Origin: Rachicladosporium sp. CCFEE 5018
Lineage: Eukaryota; Ascomycota; Dothideomycetes; Cladosporiales; Cladosporiaceae
Direction of reading: 5' to 3'
Assembly (NCBI GenBank): GCA_002077045.2
Contig: KZ111211.1
Coordinates: 33,777 to 53,793, forward strand
Length of the DNA stretch: 20,017 nt
In this document: in pieces, positions 1 through 8,473 of the stretch
Layout of the letters: each line of letters starts with the position of its first letter
How positions within the stretch are numbered: position 1 is the first letter of the stretch
Program-made: the position numbers and the translations under genes
The notes under the pieces: generated by a model
What the model was told of the DNA's origin: nothing
What the model saw: the letters and a program-made list of their open reading frames with translations, nothing else
Databases searched by the model: none

Positions 1-327
1 CACAAGGCAAGCGCAAGAGTGAAGGACAAGCGTGGACAACTGCCTTTGCATAGGGCGGCAGCAGTAGGCAATGTGCCCATCATCAAGCTGTTACTCGAGC
101 AGAGGAGTCCAGTCGACGCGACGGATATTGACGGATCCACAGCGCTTCATCACAGTATTGCAGAAGGCAATGGTGCGGCAGCGTTAGCTCTCTTGCAGGC
201 TGGTGCTGTGACGGACAAGAGAGATGCATCCGGGAAGCTGGCAATCGACCTCGCGCCAGATGCAAAGGTGAGAGCGTATGTTCTCCGAGCGGCAGAGGAG
301 GAAGGACTCGAGGTTGCTGTGAGCTGA
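1..327 (+). CDS. Nas6/gankyrin-like ankyrin-repeat proteasome assembly chaperone (3' part, 5' truncated by window)
   Basis: The frame is open from base 1 and ends in TGA at 325-327, giving 108 visible codons. It encodes ankyrin repeats, including the motifs DKRGQLPLHRAAAVGN and DGSTALHHSIAEGNGAAALA, followed by a short C-terminal tail (KLAIDLAPDAKVRAYVLRAA). This pattern, especially the DKRGQLPLHRAA repeat and the terminal AIDLAPD segment, fits the C-terminal half of Nas6 (PSMD10/gankyrin). Known for the family: Nas6 binds the C-terminal domain of the proteasome ATPase Rpt3 and chaperones assembly of the 19S regulatory particle. The GTG at 19 is an internal Val, because the coding frame continues upstream to the window edge; the true start lies outside. 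Another ankyrin-only protein is the main alternative. Family assignment is fairly sure. Confidence 0.8.
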   Translation, partial: HKASARVKDKRGQLPLHRAAAVGNVPIIKLLLEQRSPVDATDIDGSTALHHSIAEGNGAAALALLQAGAVTDKRDASGKLAIDLAPDAKVRAYVLRAAEEEGLEVAVS

Positions 328-450
328 GCAGAAATGGCGAACATGTGCAAAGCGGCTCCGTGGAGGCCGATGCCGATGGACCTGGTGAGGCAGCATAGCG
401 GTGGTATCAGTGACAACTCGTAGGCTGTAAGCTTCCCAGAGCTATGATCA

Positions 451-470
451 GATCTGTGAGCTCTCAGATC
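451..470. repeat. Imperfect 20-nt palindrome
   Basis: The 20 bases GATCTGTGAGCTCTCAGATC pair with their own reverse complement at 9 of 10 positions; the only mismatch is T457/T464. It lies 124 bp past the Nas6-like stop codon, so it could be a protein-binding site or an RNA hairpin in a 3' UTR. No function can be assigned. Confidence 0.6.
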
Positions 471-859
471 GGACCCTATCGTCCGCACCGCTCCACGACG
501 CTAGACGCTGCGCGCCAGATGACAGCATCGATTGTTATCTGCACTGCAGGTGCTCATGCCTCGGCTCTCCCAACAATCTGAAGGTTCTTATATCTTGTTT
601 CCAATGCTTCCCGAACTTCAGCTCGCTCTAGCTTCACGATTGGTAGACAGTGTAGCTTTTGTGATGGGTACACCCGCGACCACTTATCGTTGCCGCTGTC
701 TAAGGCGCGATCGAAGAAGCATATCGGTTTCCAGACGTTCCGAGCAGCGAAAGTTTGCAGCGTAGAGACTACTTACAAGTAAGCAGCGTTCGGAGTTGCC
801 TGGTCCTTACTTTGACCTCAGTTCGTTGTCTACCGGTCGCATTGGCTATCGCTCATCAT

Positions 860-878
860 TGCGATTAATCAAATCGCA
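860..878. repeat. Short inverted repeat (7-bp stem, 5-nt loop)
   Basis: TGCGATT at 860-866 and AATCGCA at 872-878 are exact reverse complements separated by AATCA. It sits in the gene-free stretch. The length is short enough to occur by chance; a dimeric transcription-factor site is the other possibility. Confidence 0.45.
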
Positions 879-3013
879 GTACCTAGGCATGACCGTGCCG
901 AGGGTGCTATGGCTACATCGGGTCTCCCGTGAAATCACCTCGCCGAAAACAACCATCTAGCACAGCCACATCCATCACGCGAGAGAGCAGAGTTCGCGCT
1001 GTGCAGCTGGTACCCCACCAAAAGCCCACAACGCTACTCTCGCTTCAACTTCTCGCAAACTGTGGCTTTGGCGCTACTGCGCCCGTCTTACGAAAGGCTT
1101 GGGGCCGTAGACGGAAGCTGTGCAGGAGGATCACAATCCTTGGTGAGCTATCGAGTATCGGGGGGACTGCCGTTAGCTGGACATACTCGGGGAGCGGCTT
1201 GTTGCGTGTCTCACATGTGGTGACTGGGTTGCTTGCTAGGGCCAAGACTGTGGCTTGAAGCTGATCGGGGCTTTGCGGTCAGCCCGGAAATGGGGATGTG
1301 AGATGTTCCAGATGATTTGACGATCGTGAGACTTGTAGCACGGTTGAGGAGACTTTACTAGCCAAGACAGATTACAGATATCAGGCATTCGTAGCTATCA
1401 GCATTCGCGAGGTTAGGCGGCCTGACGATACATGGTCACATCGAGGCAACTCAAACTGTGATTTGTTACAGGTACAGAGATGATCGACCTCCGCATTCAG
1501 ACAAGGGCCCACTTCAGATGACGGCACGCCTTCACGCGTAACCCACGCATTTAGGTTTGGATCTCTCAACCGACCTCTAAAGAGATGCACAACCGCCGCC
1601 CTTACTGCTGCCAGATCCCAATGCAGGCACGTCTGTGTGGTATTCGCAACGAGTCGCCCAGCGGTGTGACGACAGCTTCCACAAGTGCCAACGGCGTCGT
1701 GAAACGGTGTCGCCGGGTGTCGCCATCCATCGGTCGTCAGGGAAGCCCGTTCCGAATTGGCGGGAACTAGAGATCTGCCGTGCCGTGCGTAGGCGAGCCA
1801 TGCCTTTGCATGGAGTTAACCCGCGATTGAATATAGCTCGGGGTAAACACCACTTCTGATCGGATGCGGGATTCTCGCCGGGGGTTCATATAGTCAACAT
1901 ACTGGAAGGAATGAAAGTAGCAGACCATAGGCAGAATATTTGCTTGCTGCAAGGTACCCAAATCTGCCGCAAAGCGTTGTATGACGGACGGAAACTCAAG
2001 CGGGCATATCGATGCTGGTGGAACAGCACCGAGCCGGGGTGGCCATGTCTAGCAGGTCGCCTCGCAGCTGGGTCTCAGCCCGTGAGTGGCCATGAGCCTG
2101 GTATGCTTTTGCGGGCACTGCTTCCTATAATACAAAGGTACCCATCGCCTGACGATGATGACGGGCTGAGAAACAGTGCAGCATCGCAGCCCCGCTCGAG
2201 ATGCAGGCATTGCATGTGAACCTGGGTCGAGGGTGGAGTATTTGGCAGAGGAATAGGTAGCGACGCGTTGTGCGGCCATGGAGCCGAGTTGTACAATGCT
2301 GTTGAACAGATCGGATGGGCGACATAGCGCCTGATCAGTCCAGCAAGGACGTGAGGTTGTGATCGAGGAGATTGGAAACGCATCGCCGAGTCTGCCCATT
2401 GTTTGTGCGGCTGGCTCGGAGATTCGTGCATACCTGAGCTCGTTTCTTGGGCGAAGTCAATTCTCAGGTCCCCTTCTCGTAGCATCCGCCCCTCTCACCT
2501 TCCCTTCCCAATACGCGCCCTGCACGGCTGGCGACCGGACCAGACTGCCGTGGCCTTGTCTGTCATTCCTTGTCGTGGAACCTGCGCGAGTCACTACCTT
2601 CTCGCTTGTGTGTGTGGCTTTGGGCATTGCCGTTGACAGCTTGGGGAGATTTGGCTCTCGGTCAGACCCTCATACACACCAACATGTGCATGGCGAGCAG
2701 GAGGGTCGCTGTCACGCCTATGATCCCATCTACGTGCTGTTGCTGTGTCGGAAGAGCACATTTCTGCTAGAGGGAGTTTGGACATGCTTACAGTGCCGAC
2801 GGTATGGCTTCCCACTCGTCGACACGTGCCCAATCAGAGACAGTTCGCGAACTTCCATGCAAGGGACGAAACCACTGACACGACGTGAATCAGCTTTGCG
2901 CTTTGGCATCTGGCATATCTACCTCTGCCGTAGGCCTCGCTCTAGCCACCGAGCACCCCGCCGCCGCTCACGTGCAGGAGAGCCGACGCAGACACGCCCC
3001 CTCCAACCACGAG

Positions 3014-6000
3014 ATGAGTGTGACGGCAACACTCCCACCCTCCACCTTTGCATTCTCTTTCAGCACACCGGAACACCTGCGCAGCTACCCCGACGCGCCA
3101 CCGTTCTCTCGGTCTCACTCTGAAAATGCCAAGTCCCTAATAAGAAAGACCTTTGACACAGGCGTACAGGAAAGCGGGAAAACAGTGGGCAGTATGAGTG
3201 GAGATCGTCGACTACGGCGGGAAGACACAGAGCATTCCCGGACGAGCACACCAGGCACTACACATTCAAGCTGGCTAAGGCGCTTTTCCACCAACATATC
3301 AACTTCGCGAGAGTCGAGTCGTCCGCCCAGTTCACGTCCTGCGTCCGGTGTATTAGCACCTAATCATGGCACGCGACATTTCTCTTACGCGGGTTCGACA
3401 ACGCCGATGCTACAGGATGAGACGCCGCCTTCTCAAGCGCGGAACAGGCTCGTCAAGCGCTCAGCTTCTACCAGGAGTATCGCCAGTTCCGCCGCACTAT
3501 CGTCCGGCTCAAAGATTCCCGTCCCTAATTTTCGTCGTCCGGCCACAAGCCATCAGAGATCAGCAACACTACAGGAGCAGTCTATGCCAATCGCGGAGAA
3601 TGAGGCGGAGCCCGGTCACGATCGAAACGACAGTACGCAGTGGCGACATTACTTCACGCCAAAAGTAGCAGACACGCCTACTTCGTTCTTGAGACGCGCA
3701 TCGACTGGCATCCCGAATCCCATTCGGCGGATATACCCAGACCGTCGCTATGTCCCAACGCTGGTCTCCGCTGAGCATTCCGTCGGACGTGCAGAGCTTG
3801 AAACAGATGGAGCGCTGAACTTCGACTTTGACTTCGGAGCAGGTACGCCCAGCTTTGGCGCAGCTACTACCACAAGTGCGCCCTCCGAACCGAGACGATC
3901 CTTCTCCATTGGAGATTTACTTTCTACTGGACCTTCTCCGCTATGGAAGCGTCCAAAACCTAGCAAGTCACGTCTGCCACATGGCAAGCCTGCGCGCACC
4001 AACACTCGCCGTGTCGTGTCTGCGCCACAGCACACGATGGGCAGCGCTCTTAGCACGTCCCGGGTCGAATCAGATCGACCAGTGAAGCGACGAGAAGTGG
4101 GTACATCAACGGTTTCGTCGCCCAGCTTGTACGCTGCTTCCAGCGCAACGCGCGCAAGTGAAGCGACTGCGCCGCAGGAGATCCAGCTGAACCTCGGAGC
4201 TGAAGCATTGACATCACCAGCAGCATCGCCGTACATGCACGGCACATCACCAAACCCTTCCCTCTCGTCACCACTAGCGCAACGGAGGTTGCCCTCGGCG
4301 AACGAAACGTCAGCCGCGCAACGTCCACCTCGATTGTCCGCAGCAACGTCTGAGATCACGACTGCGAGTTCTGACAACGAGTCTAAGTCAATAGGCGACG
4401 CCAGCACAGACTACCAAAGCGATAACTTCTTTGACTCATTTCCAACCCGTACGACGCAGAGCAGTGGCGGTAAGAGGGGACCACCGATCGAGACAATCTT
4501 TGACGAGAGCCCGCCGAATTTCTTATCAGGTCGGAGCACGAAGCTGAAGGACTTCTTGAACTCTAGTCAGGCGCGAGCTGCGGAGGCTGGGGATCCGCAC
4601 CGCTACAGTACGATCGAAGAGGAGGAAAGCATATCCACGCCCAGGCGATCTATGAATGAGAAGAGACTGGCATCTTCACCGCACCTCAGTGCTGTTGCGT
4701 ACAACGTCTTCTCATCCTCGCCGCCAGCGGTGCACGAGGTCGCGGACGTCGAGGAGATCGACTGGGACGTACCTGAGAACTACACATCGTCGCCAGTCGT
4801 CGCAGCAGACCAGCCCAATACCCTGGACAGAGCGCAAGAGGAATTCTACCCTACACAACGGAGCTTGCCCTTCCGCCTTGGACCATTGACGAGACCGCAG
4901 AACTCAAGCTCTGTGACTTCAACTCTACAGCGCAATGGTACGACTGACAGGACGACTACAATATTTGACTGGTCCGAAGCACAACCGAGCCCTAGCCAGA
5001 ACCATACACCACCTCGACCAAAGACAGTGCACGGTAAGAAGGACCCCGAGAACAGAGGTAGCCGACAGCAAGGTCGTCGCGCTCCAAGCGCCATGCACGC
5101 ACGCAGTCACAGTGTGCCTGTGGTTCCAGATGTTGATGGTAAGCGTAGTAATGCTACAGCTAACAAGTTTGGCACTTGGGGTGTAGGCAGCAAAGCTGTC
5201 ACAGAGGACTGGAACGAGGACTTTGACTTCGAGGAGGATCTACCAGAGCTGATGGGAGCTGCTGAGCTCGAGGAGAAGCGAGTGGACAGCGGTCATGAGA
5301 TGTTCGTGCCGAAGTCTATACGCGAACAGCAAAATAATGTGGTCGCGAACATCGGCTTACTGCGCGAGTGGGGACTGCTAATTGAAGAGCTTAAAGAGCT
5401 ACGAGTGAGAGCTGTGGCACTGGAGATGCTGACTGGACGGCATGCACAGGCTTGGAGCGAGGTTGACGCCATGATCGCGCTTGCTGATCAAGAGAGTGAG
5501 GAGGATACACTCGAGCCACGACGCTCACCGCCCTCGTCACCAGGCTTTGACTACGATGCTTTCGATGAGCCGGTCCGCGAAGCTGTCCAGACCGTGCGCG
5601 CGAGGACCCAATCCATCCGAGCCGCCTCGCCTGCTCTCGCAAGCAACGGAAACGCCAGCTCCGGATTATCATTCGATGAGCCCAGCACCCCTCTTCAGGC
5701 CTTGCTCGCCAGACCTCGCAAGGACTCCGAGGCTGTAGCACGCTCTGTTATCGAGGCCTTGCAGTACCGGCGCAGCGTCTCCGATCCGACCGCGCTCCAG
5801 CCAGTGCAATCCAAGAAAGTCCCATTCGACACCGGCACGCTGCGACACATTGTTCCATACGTCAACAAGCTGAAACGGCAAGTGAAAGAAGCAATGCGCG
5901 AGAAGGAAGGATTGTACACTAGTCCTCGACGACGGTCGGGTATCGAGACTGAGGATGACATGTTCGATGATGACGATGTCGACGATGATGATGGGCCTTT

Positions 6001-6082
6001 CGGGCGGATCTTCTATGATCCTGCTGGGAGGCAGTCGAGGAGAGCGGAGGCGGCTACGGATGATGATGAGCCTTTTGGATGA
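3014..6082 (+). CDS. Byr4/Bfa1-like cytokinesis regulator (septation/mitotic exit GAP component)
   Basis: One uninterrupted frame of 1022 codons from ATG 3014 to TGA 6080-6082. The first 550 or so residues are Ser/Thr/Pro/Arg-rich and probably disordered. Acidic WD motifs typical of Byr4-type proteins follow: EEIDWDVPENY with Trp near 584, and TEDWNEDFDFEEDLPEL with Trp 733. Next comes a helical region (MFVPKSIREQQNNV, then LLIEELKELRVRAVALEML), then VARSVIEALQYRRSVSDP, then a C-terminal segment with PFDTGTLRHIVPYVNKLK and FGRIFYDP. Asp-rich runs close the protein. Known: Byr4/Bfa1 works with Cdc16/Bub2 as a two-part GAP for the Spg1/Tem1 GTPase at the spindle pole body and restrains septation. 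The frame is open back to 2879, but without an ATG. A spliced upstream start at 2784 (intron 2802-2891) is an alternative that would add 47 residues. The disordered half diverges too much to use as support. Confidence 0.75.
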   Translation: MSVTATLPPSTFAFSFSTPEHLRSYPDAPPFSRSHSENAKSLIRKTFDTGVQESGKTVGSMSGDRRLRREDTEHSRTSTPGTTHSSWLRRFSTNISTSRESSRPPSSRPASGVLAPNHGTRHFSYAGSTTPMLQDETPPSQARNRLVKRSASTRSIASSAALSSGSKIPVPNFRRPATSHQRSATLQEQSMPIAENEAEPGHDRNDSTQWRHYFTPKVADTPTSFLRRASTGIPNPIRRIYPDRRYVPTLVSAEHSVGRAELETDGALNFDFDFGAGTPSFGAATTTSAPSEPRRSFSIGDLLSTGPSPLWKRPKPSKSRLPHGKPARTNTRRVVSAPQHTMGSALSTSRVESDRPVKRREVGTSTVSSPSLYAASSATRASEATAPQEIQLNLGAEALTSPAASPYMHGTSPNPSLSSPLAQRRLPSANETSAAQRPPRLSAATSEITTASSDNESKSIGDASTDYQSDNFFDSFPTRTTQSSGGKRGPPIETIFDESPPNFLSGRSTKLKDFLNSSQARAAEAGDPHRYSTIEEEESISTPRRSMNEKRLASSPHLSAVAYNVFSSSPPAVHEVADVEEIDWDVPENYTSSPVVAADQPNTLDRAQEEFYPTQRSLPFRLGPLTRPQNSSSVTSTLQRNGTTDRTTTIFDWSEAQPSPSQNHTPPRPKTVHGKKDPENRGSRQQGRRAPSAMHARSHSVPVVPDVDGKRSNATANKFGTWGVGSKAVTEDWNEDFDFEEDLPELMGAAELEEKRVDSGHEMFVPKSIREQQNNVVANIGLLREWGLLIEELKELRVRAVALEMLTGRHAQAWSEVDAMIALADQESEEDTLEPRRSPPSSPGFDYDAFDEPVREAVQTVRARTQSIRAASPALASNGNASSGLSFDEPSTPLQALLARPRKDSEAVARSVIEALQYRRSVSDPTALQPVQSKKVPFDTGTLRHIVPYVNKLKRQVKEAMREKEGLYTSPRRRSGIETEDDMFDDDDVDDDDGPFGRIFYDPAGRQSRRAEAATDDDEPFG

Positions 6083-7034
6083 AGGACCCTTTGAATCGCT
6101 GGGATGGTCAGATGTGCAGGGTCCACGAAGGGCATACTAACTAGGAGCATGCCTGTTATCGGAGACGGAACAGCAGACTTGGATAAGCACGACTTTCCTG
6201 GACACGCTATCTTGCATCGATAAGCATCCCCATCAGCATGCACTAGACCCGGCCAAACAGTCAGCCAGCAGTGGTAGCGATCCTACAGCACCATACAACT
6301 TCAATTGTCACGGCCCATAGGCATGGCTTCCAGGACGTGATCACCATCGCACACCAACAGCTCCAGCAATACCACGGCCTCCCTGCCGGAAGGCTTATTT
6401 CGTGCGCTGGCATGCCCAGAGCCACGCATTATAGCAAAAATTTGATATACGAGAAGCAAGCAGTATACAGTAGTCCGCGAGGGCAGAAATAGCGTTTCTT
6501 TCGCAATGAATGGGATATGTTAATGGGAAACATGGGTATTGGACTTTCCTAGCGTCCAGGGTGGCAAGTATGGCAAAGGAGGAAAGCGAGAGCGCAGAGC
6601 ACAAATGAACTGCTGGGAAATGGATGGAATGGGTTGTTTAGCATAGCGTGTCAGGGTCATAGTGTCTAGGAAGGCGGGTACGATAAGCTCGAGAGAAAAG
6701 GTAGTCCACGGCCTTTGCCGTGGTCTTTTCACTTTATGTCGACGTGTAATGCGTCCTGATCTCGTCTCTCTAATGCCTGACTGTAGAGGTTGCCATCTCG
6801 AGTACATGCATTGTTAGTTCAGGTTCGCAGTGACTTGCTCGTTCTCGAATCTTGCACGCGATATGAGGCCATCAGACGCCGCCCTGTGATTCGACGTTCT
6901 CAAACCTCACTCCACCCTATCCTACACACAACCCAGCAGCCGGATCTCTTCTTAATAGTAGAACCATAACATTCATTCCTCGACTGACCGACCGCAAATC
7001 CTGTCATTGGCCTCCTGTGGTGAGGCGTGCGAAG
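6083..7034. other. Intergenic: 3' UTR of Byr4-like gene and promoter/leader of CK2 beta gene
   Basis: No convincing reading frame. At 6706-6723 there is a perfect 7-bp hairpin (CCACGGC, CTTT loop, GCCGTGG) followed by TCTTTT. Before the CK2 beta start, about 6901-6934 is pyrimidine-rich with ACAC runs, as in many fungal core promoters. Nothing else stands out. Confidence 0.6.
6706..6723. repeat. Perfect 7-bp hairpin with tetraloop
   Basis: CCACGGC at 6706-6712 and GCCGTGG at 6717-6723 are exact reverse complements around the loop CTTT, and the stem is followed by a short T-run. In a bacterium this would read as a terminator. In this eukaryotic context it is at most an RNA structure or a palindromic binding site, or chance. 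Confidence 0.5.
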
Positions 7035-8274
7035 ATGGACGACTTCGCGTCCGACACAGACAGCGATTACACGAGTTATTGGCGAGACTGGGTGAGTGAT
7101 TTGCGATTTCCTTCATCGTCGACATGTTAGCAAGAGTGGCGAATCCGTGGTCCCACGAGCCGTCGCGGTTGCGCGTATGCTGAGCTGTCGCTTCTTGCTC
7201 CAATCCCTGGGGAGCATCTATCAATAATGTCGCATGGTCATGTAGCAAGTGCGATATGGCGTACCGCGCCCATCGACTGGCCGGCAAGACAGTTGCACAT
7301 CACGGGATGTATGGACTTGATACAGATGCTTCTCTGTATGCACTTCGAATTGTATACTTCACGTGCGCAAAGTGCATGCAGCACTTAGCCTCCATCATTC
7401 TTCGATCATGACCACTACCAATCGCGATGCAAACGTCAACGTTTACGACCCATTCACTAAATCAGTCCTCCAGTTCATCGCAGCCCGCGGCAACGAGTAC
7501 TTCTGCGAAATCGACGAAGACTACCTCACCGACCGCTTCAACCTCACGGGCCTAAATACTGAGGTCCAGTACTACCAATATGCCCTAGACCTCGTGACCG
7601 ATGTCTTTGACATCGAGGTCGACGATGACATGCGCGAGCAGATCGAGAAGAGCGCCAGGCATCTCTATGGGTTGGTGCACGCCAGATATATCGTTACGAC
7701 TAGGGGTTTGGCGAAGATGGTGAATTGCCCTCATTTCTTTCGAGCTAATGGTACCTAGCATTGTACACTGACACTTCATCAGATGGAAAAGTACAAACAA
7801 GGTGTCTTCGGCCGCTGCCCACGCGTAATCTGCTCTTCGCAACACCTCCTCCCCATGGGCCAGCACGACACCCCAAGTCACTCGAACGTGAAACTCTACT
7901 GTCCGAAGTGCGAGGACATCTACAACCCAAAATCCTCTCGACATAACTCCATAGATGGCGCTTACTTCGGGACCTCATTCCACAACATTCTGTTCCAGGT
8001 CTACCCTGCTTTACTACCGCCGAAAACGCAACGGCGGTATGAGCCGAGACTGTACGGCTTCAGGGTGCACGCGAGTGCAGCGTTGATGCGTTGGCAGGAG
8101 GAGCGGAGGGAGGAGATGAAGGAGCGATTGAGGGTCAAGGGGCTTGAGGCGGGGTTTGAGGAGGGGGAGGAGGGCGAGGGGGAGGAGGAAAGCGAGGATG
8201 ATGAAGTTGGGGAGGGTCAGGATGGGATCGATGATATGTTTGAGGGTGGCGGAGCGGTTGCGGCGGCTCATTGA
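7035..8274 (+). CDS. Casein kinase 2 regulatory (beta) subunit, three exons
   Basis: Exons are 7035-7091, 7474-7719 and 7783-8274, giving 264 residues. Exon 1 encodes the hallmark start MDDFASDTDSDYTSYWRDW. Exon 2 gives RGNEYFCEIDEDYLTDRFNLTGLN, then LYGLVHARYIVTTRGLAKM. Exon 3 holds the zinc-binding fold with C113-X4-C118-X22-C141-X2-C144 (CPRVIC, CPKC) and the family motif KSSRHNSIDGAYFGTSF. Known: the beta subunit dimerises through this zinc fold and binds two catalytic alpha subunits to form the CK2 holoenzyme. Intron 1 is 382 nt (GTGAGT donor, CACTAA branch point, CAG acceptor), unusually long for this locus; intron 2 is 63 nt (GTGAAT, CACTGAC, CAG). The C-terminal 60 or so residues form a fungal-style Glu/Gly/Asp-rich acidic tail. 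Converges with the stomatin-like gene 199 bp downstream. Confidence 0.95.
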
Positions 8275-8473
8275 TGATTGAACCAGCTTCAAGGGGATGT
8301 TGGAGGATTGACTAAATTACAGTGACGCCTCGCCCTATACTGAATGGCGAGGCAGCGGAAGGCCGTAACGCTGACTTTTGCCGGAATGAGATACCCAAGG
8401 CAGAAGCCCCCATTCCTAGACGTGATCGTGCAGCTGCTCACGCTATGTTGTACAGTCTGACAAGCCCACTCTT

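Larger units (their letters stand above)
328..3013. other. Long intergenic stretch without recognisable gene; leader/promoter of the Byr4-like gene at its right end
   Basis: About 2.7 kb lies between the Nas6-like stop and the likely start of the next gene. All open frames here are short (about 60-250 codons), rich in Arg/Ser/Pro/Cys, often on both strands at once, and match no family I recognise. Visible details: a near-perfect 20-nt palindrome at 451-470 (9 of 10 pairs), a 7-bp inverted repeat at 860-878, and a pyrimidine-rich tract around 2485-2509 typical of fungal core promoters. A possible 5' intron at 2802-2891 (GTATGG donor, CACTGACA branch point, CAG acceptor) would join an ATG at 2784 in frame to the Byr4-like frame. 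The stretch may also hold an unannotated transcript; the sequence alone does not settle this. Confidence 0.5.

Noticed and set aside
2359..3123. 254-codon plus-strand frame overlapping the Byr4-like start
   Set aside because: Begins at GTG, is Arg/Pro/Cys/Ser-rich, and conflicts with the frame that continues into a supported gene.
3748..4407. 219-codon minus-strand frame inside the Byr4-like gene
   Set aside because: Antisense to the disordered Ser-rich part; no family-like segments and no splice or promoter context.
7720..7782. Stop codon after LAKM in CK2 beta suggesting truncation
   Set aside because: A 63-nt intron with GT donor, CTGAC branch point and CAG acceptor restores the conserved LAKM-MEKY junction.
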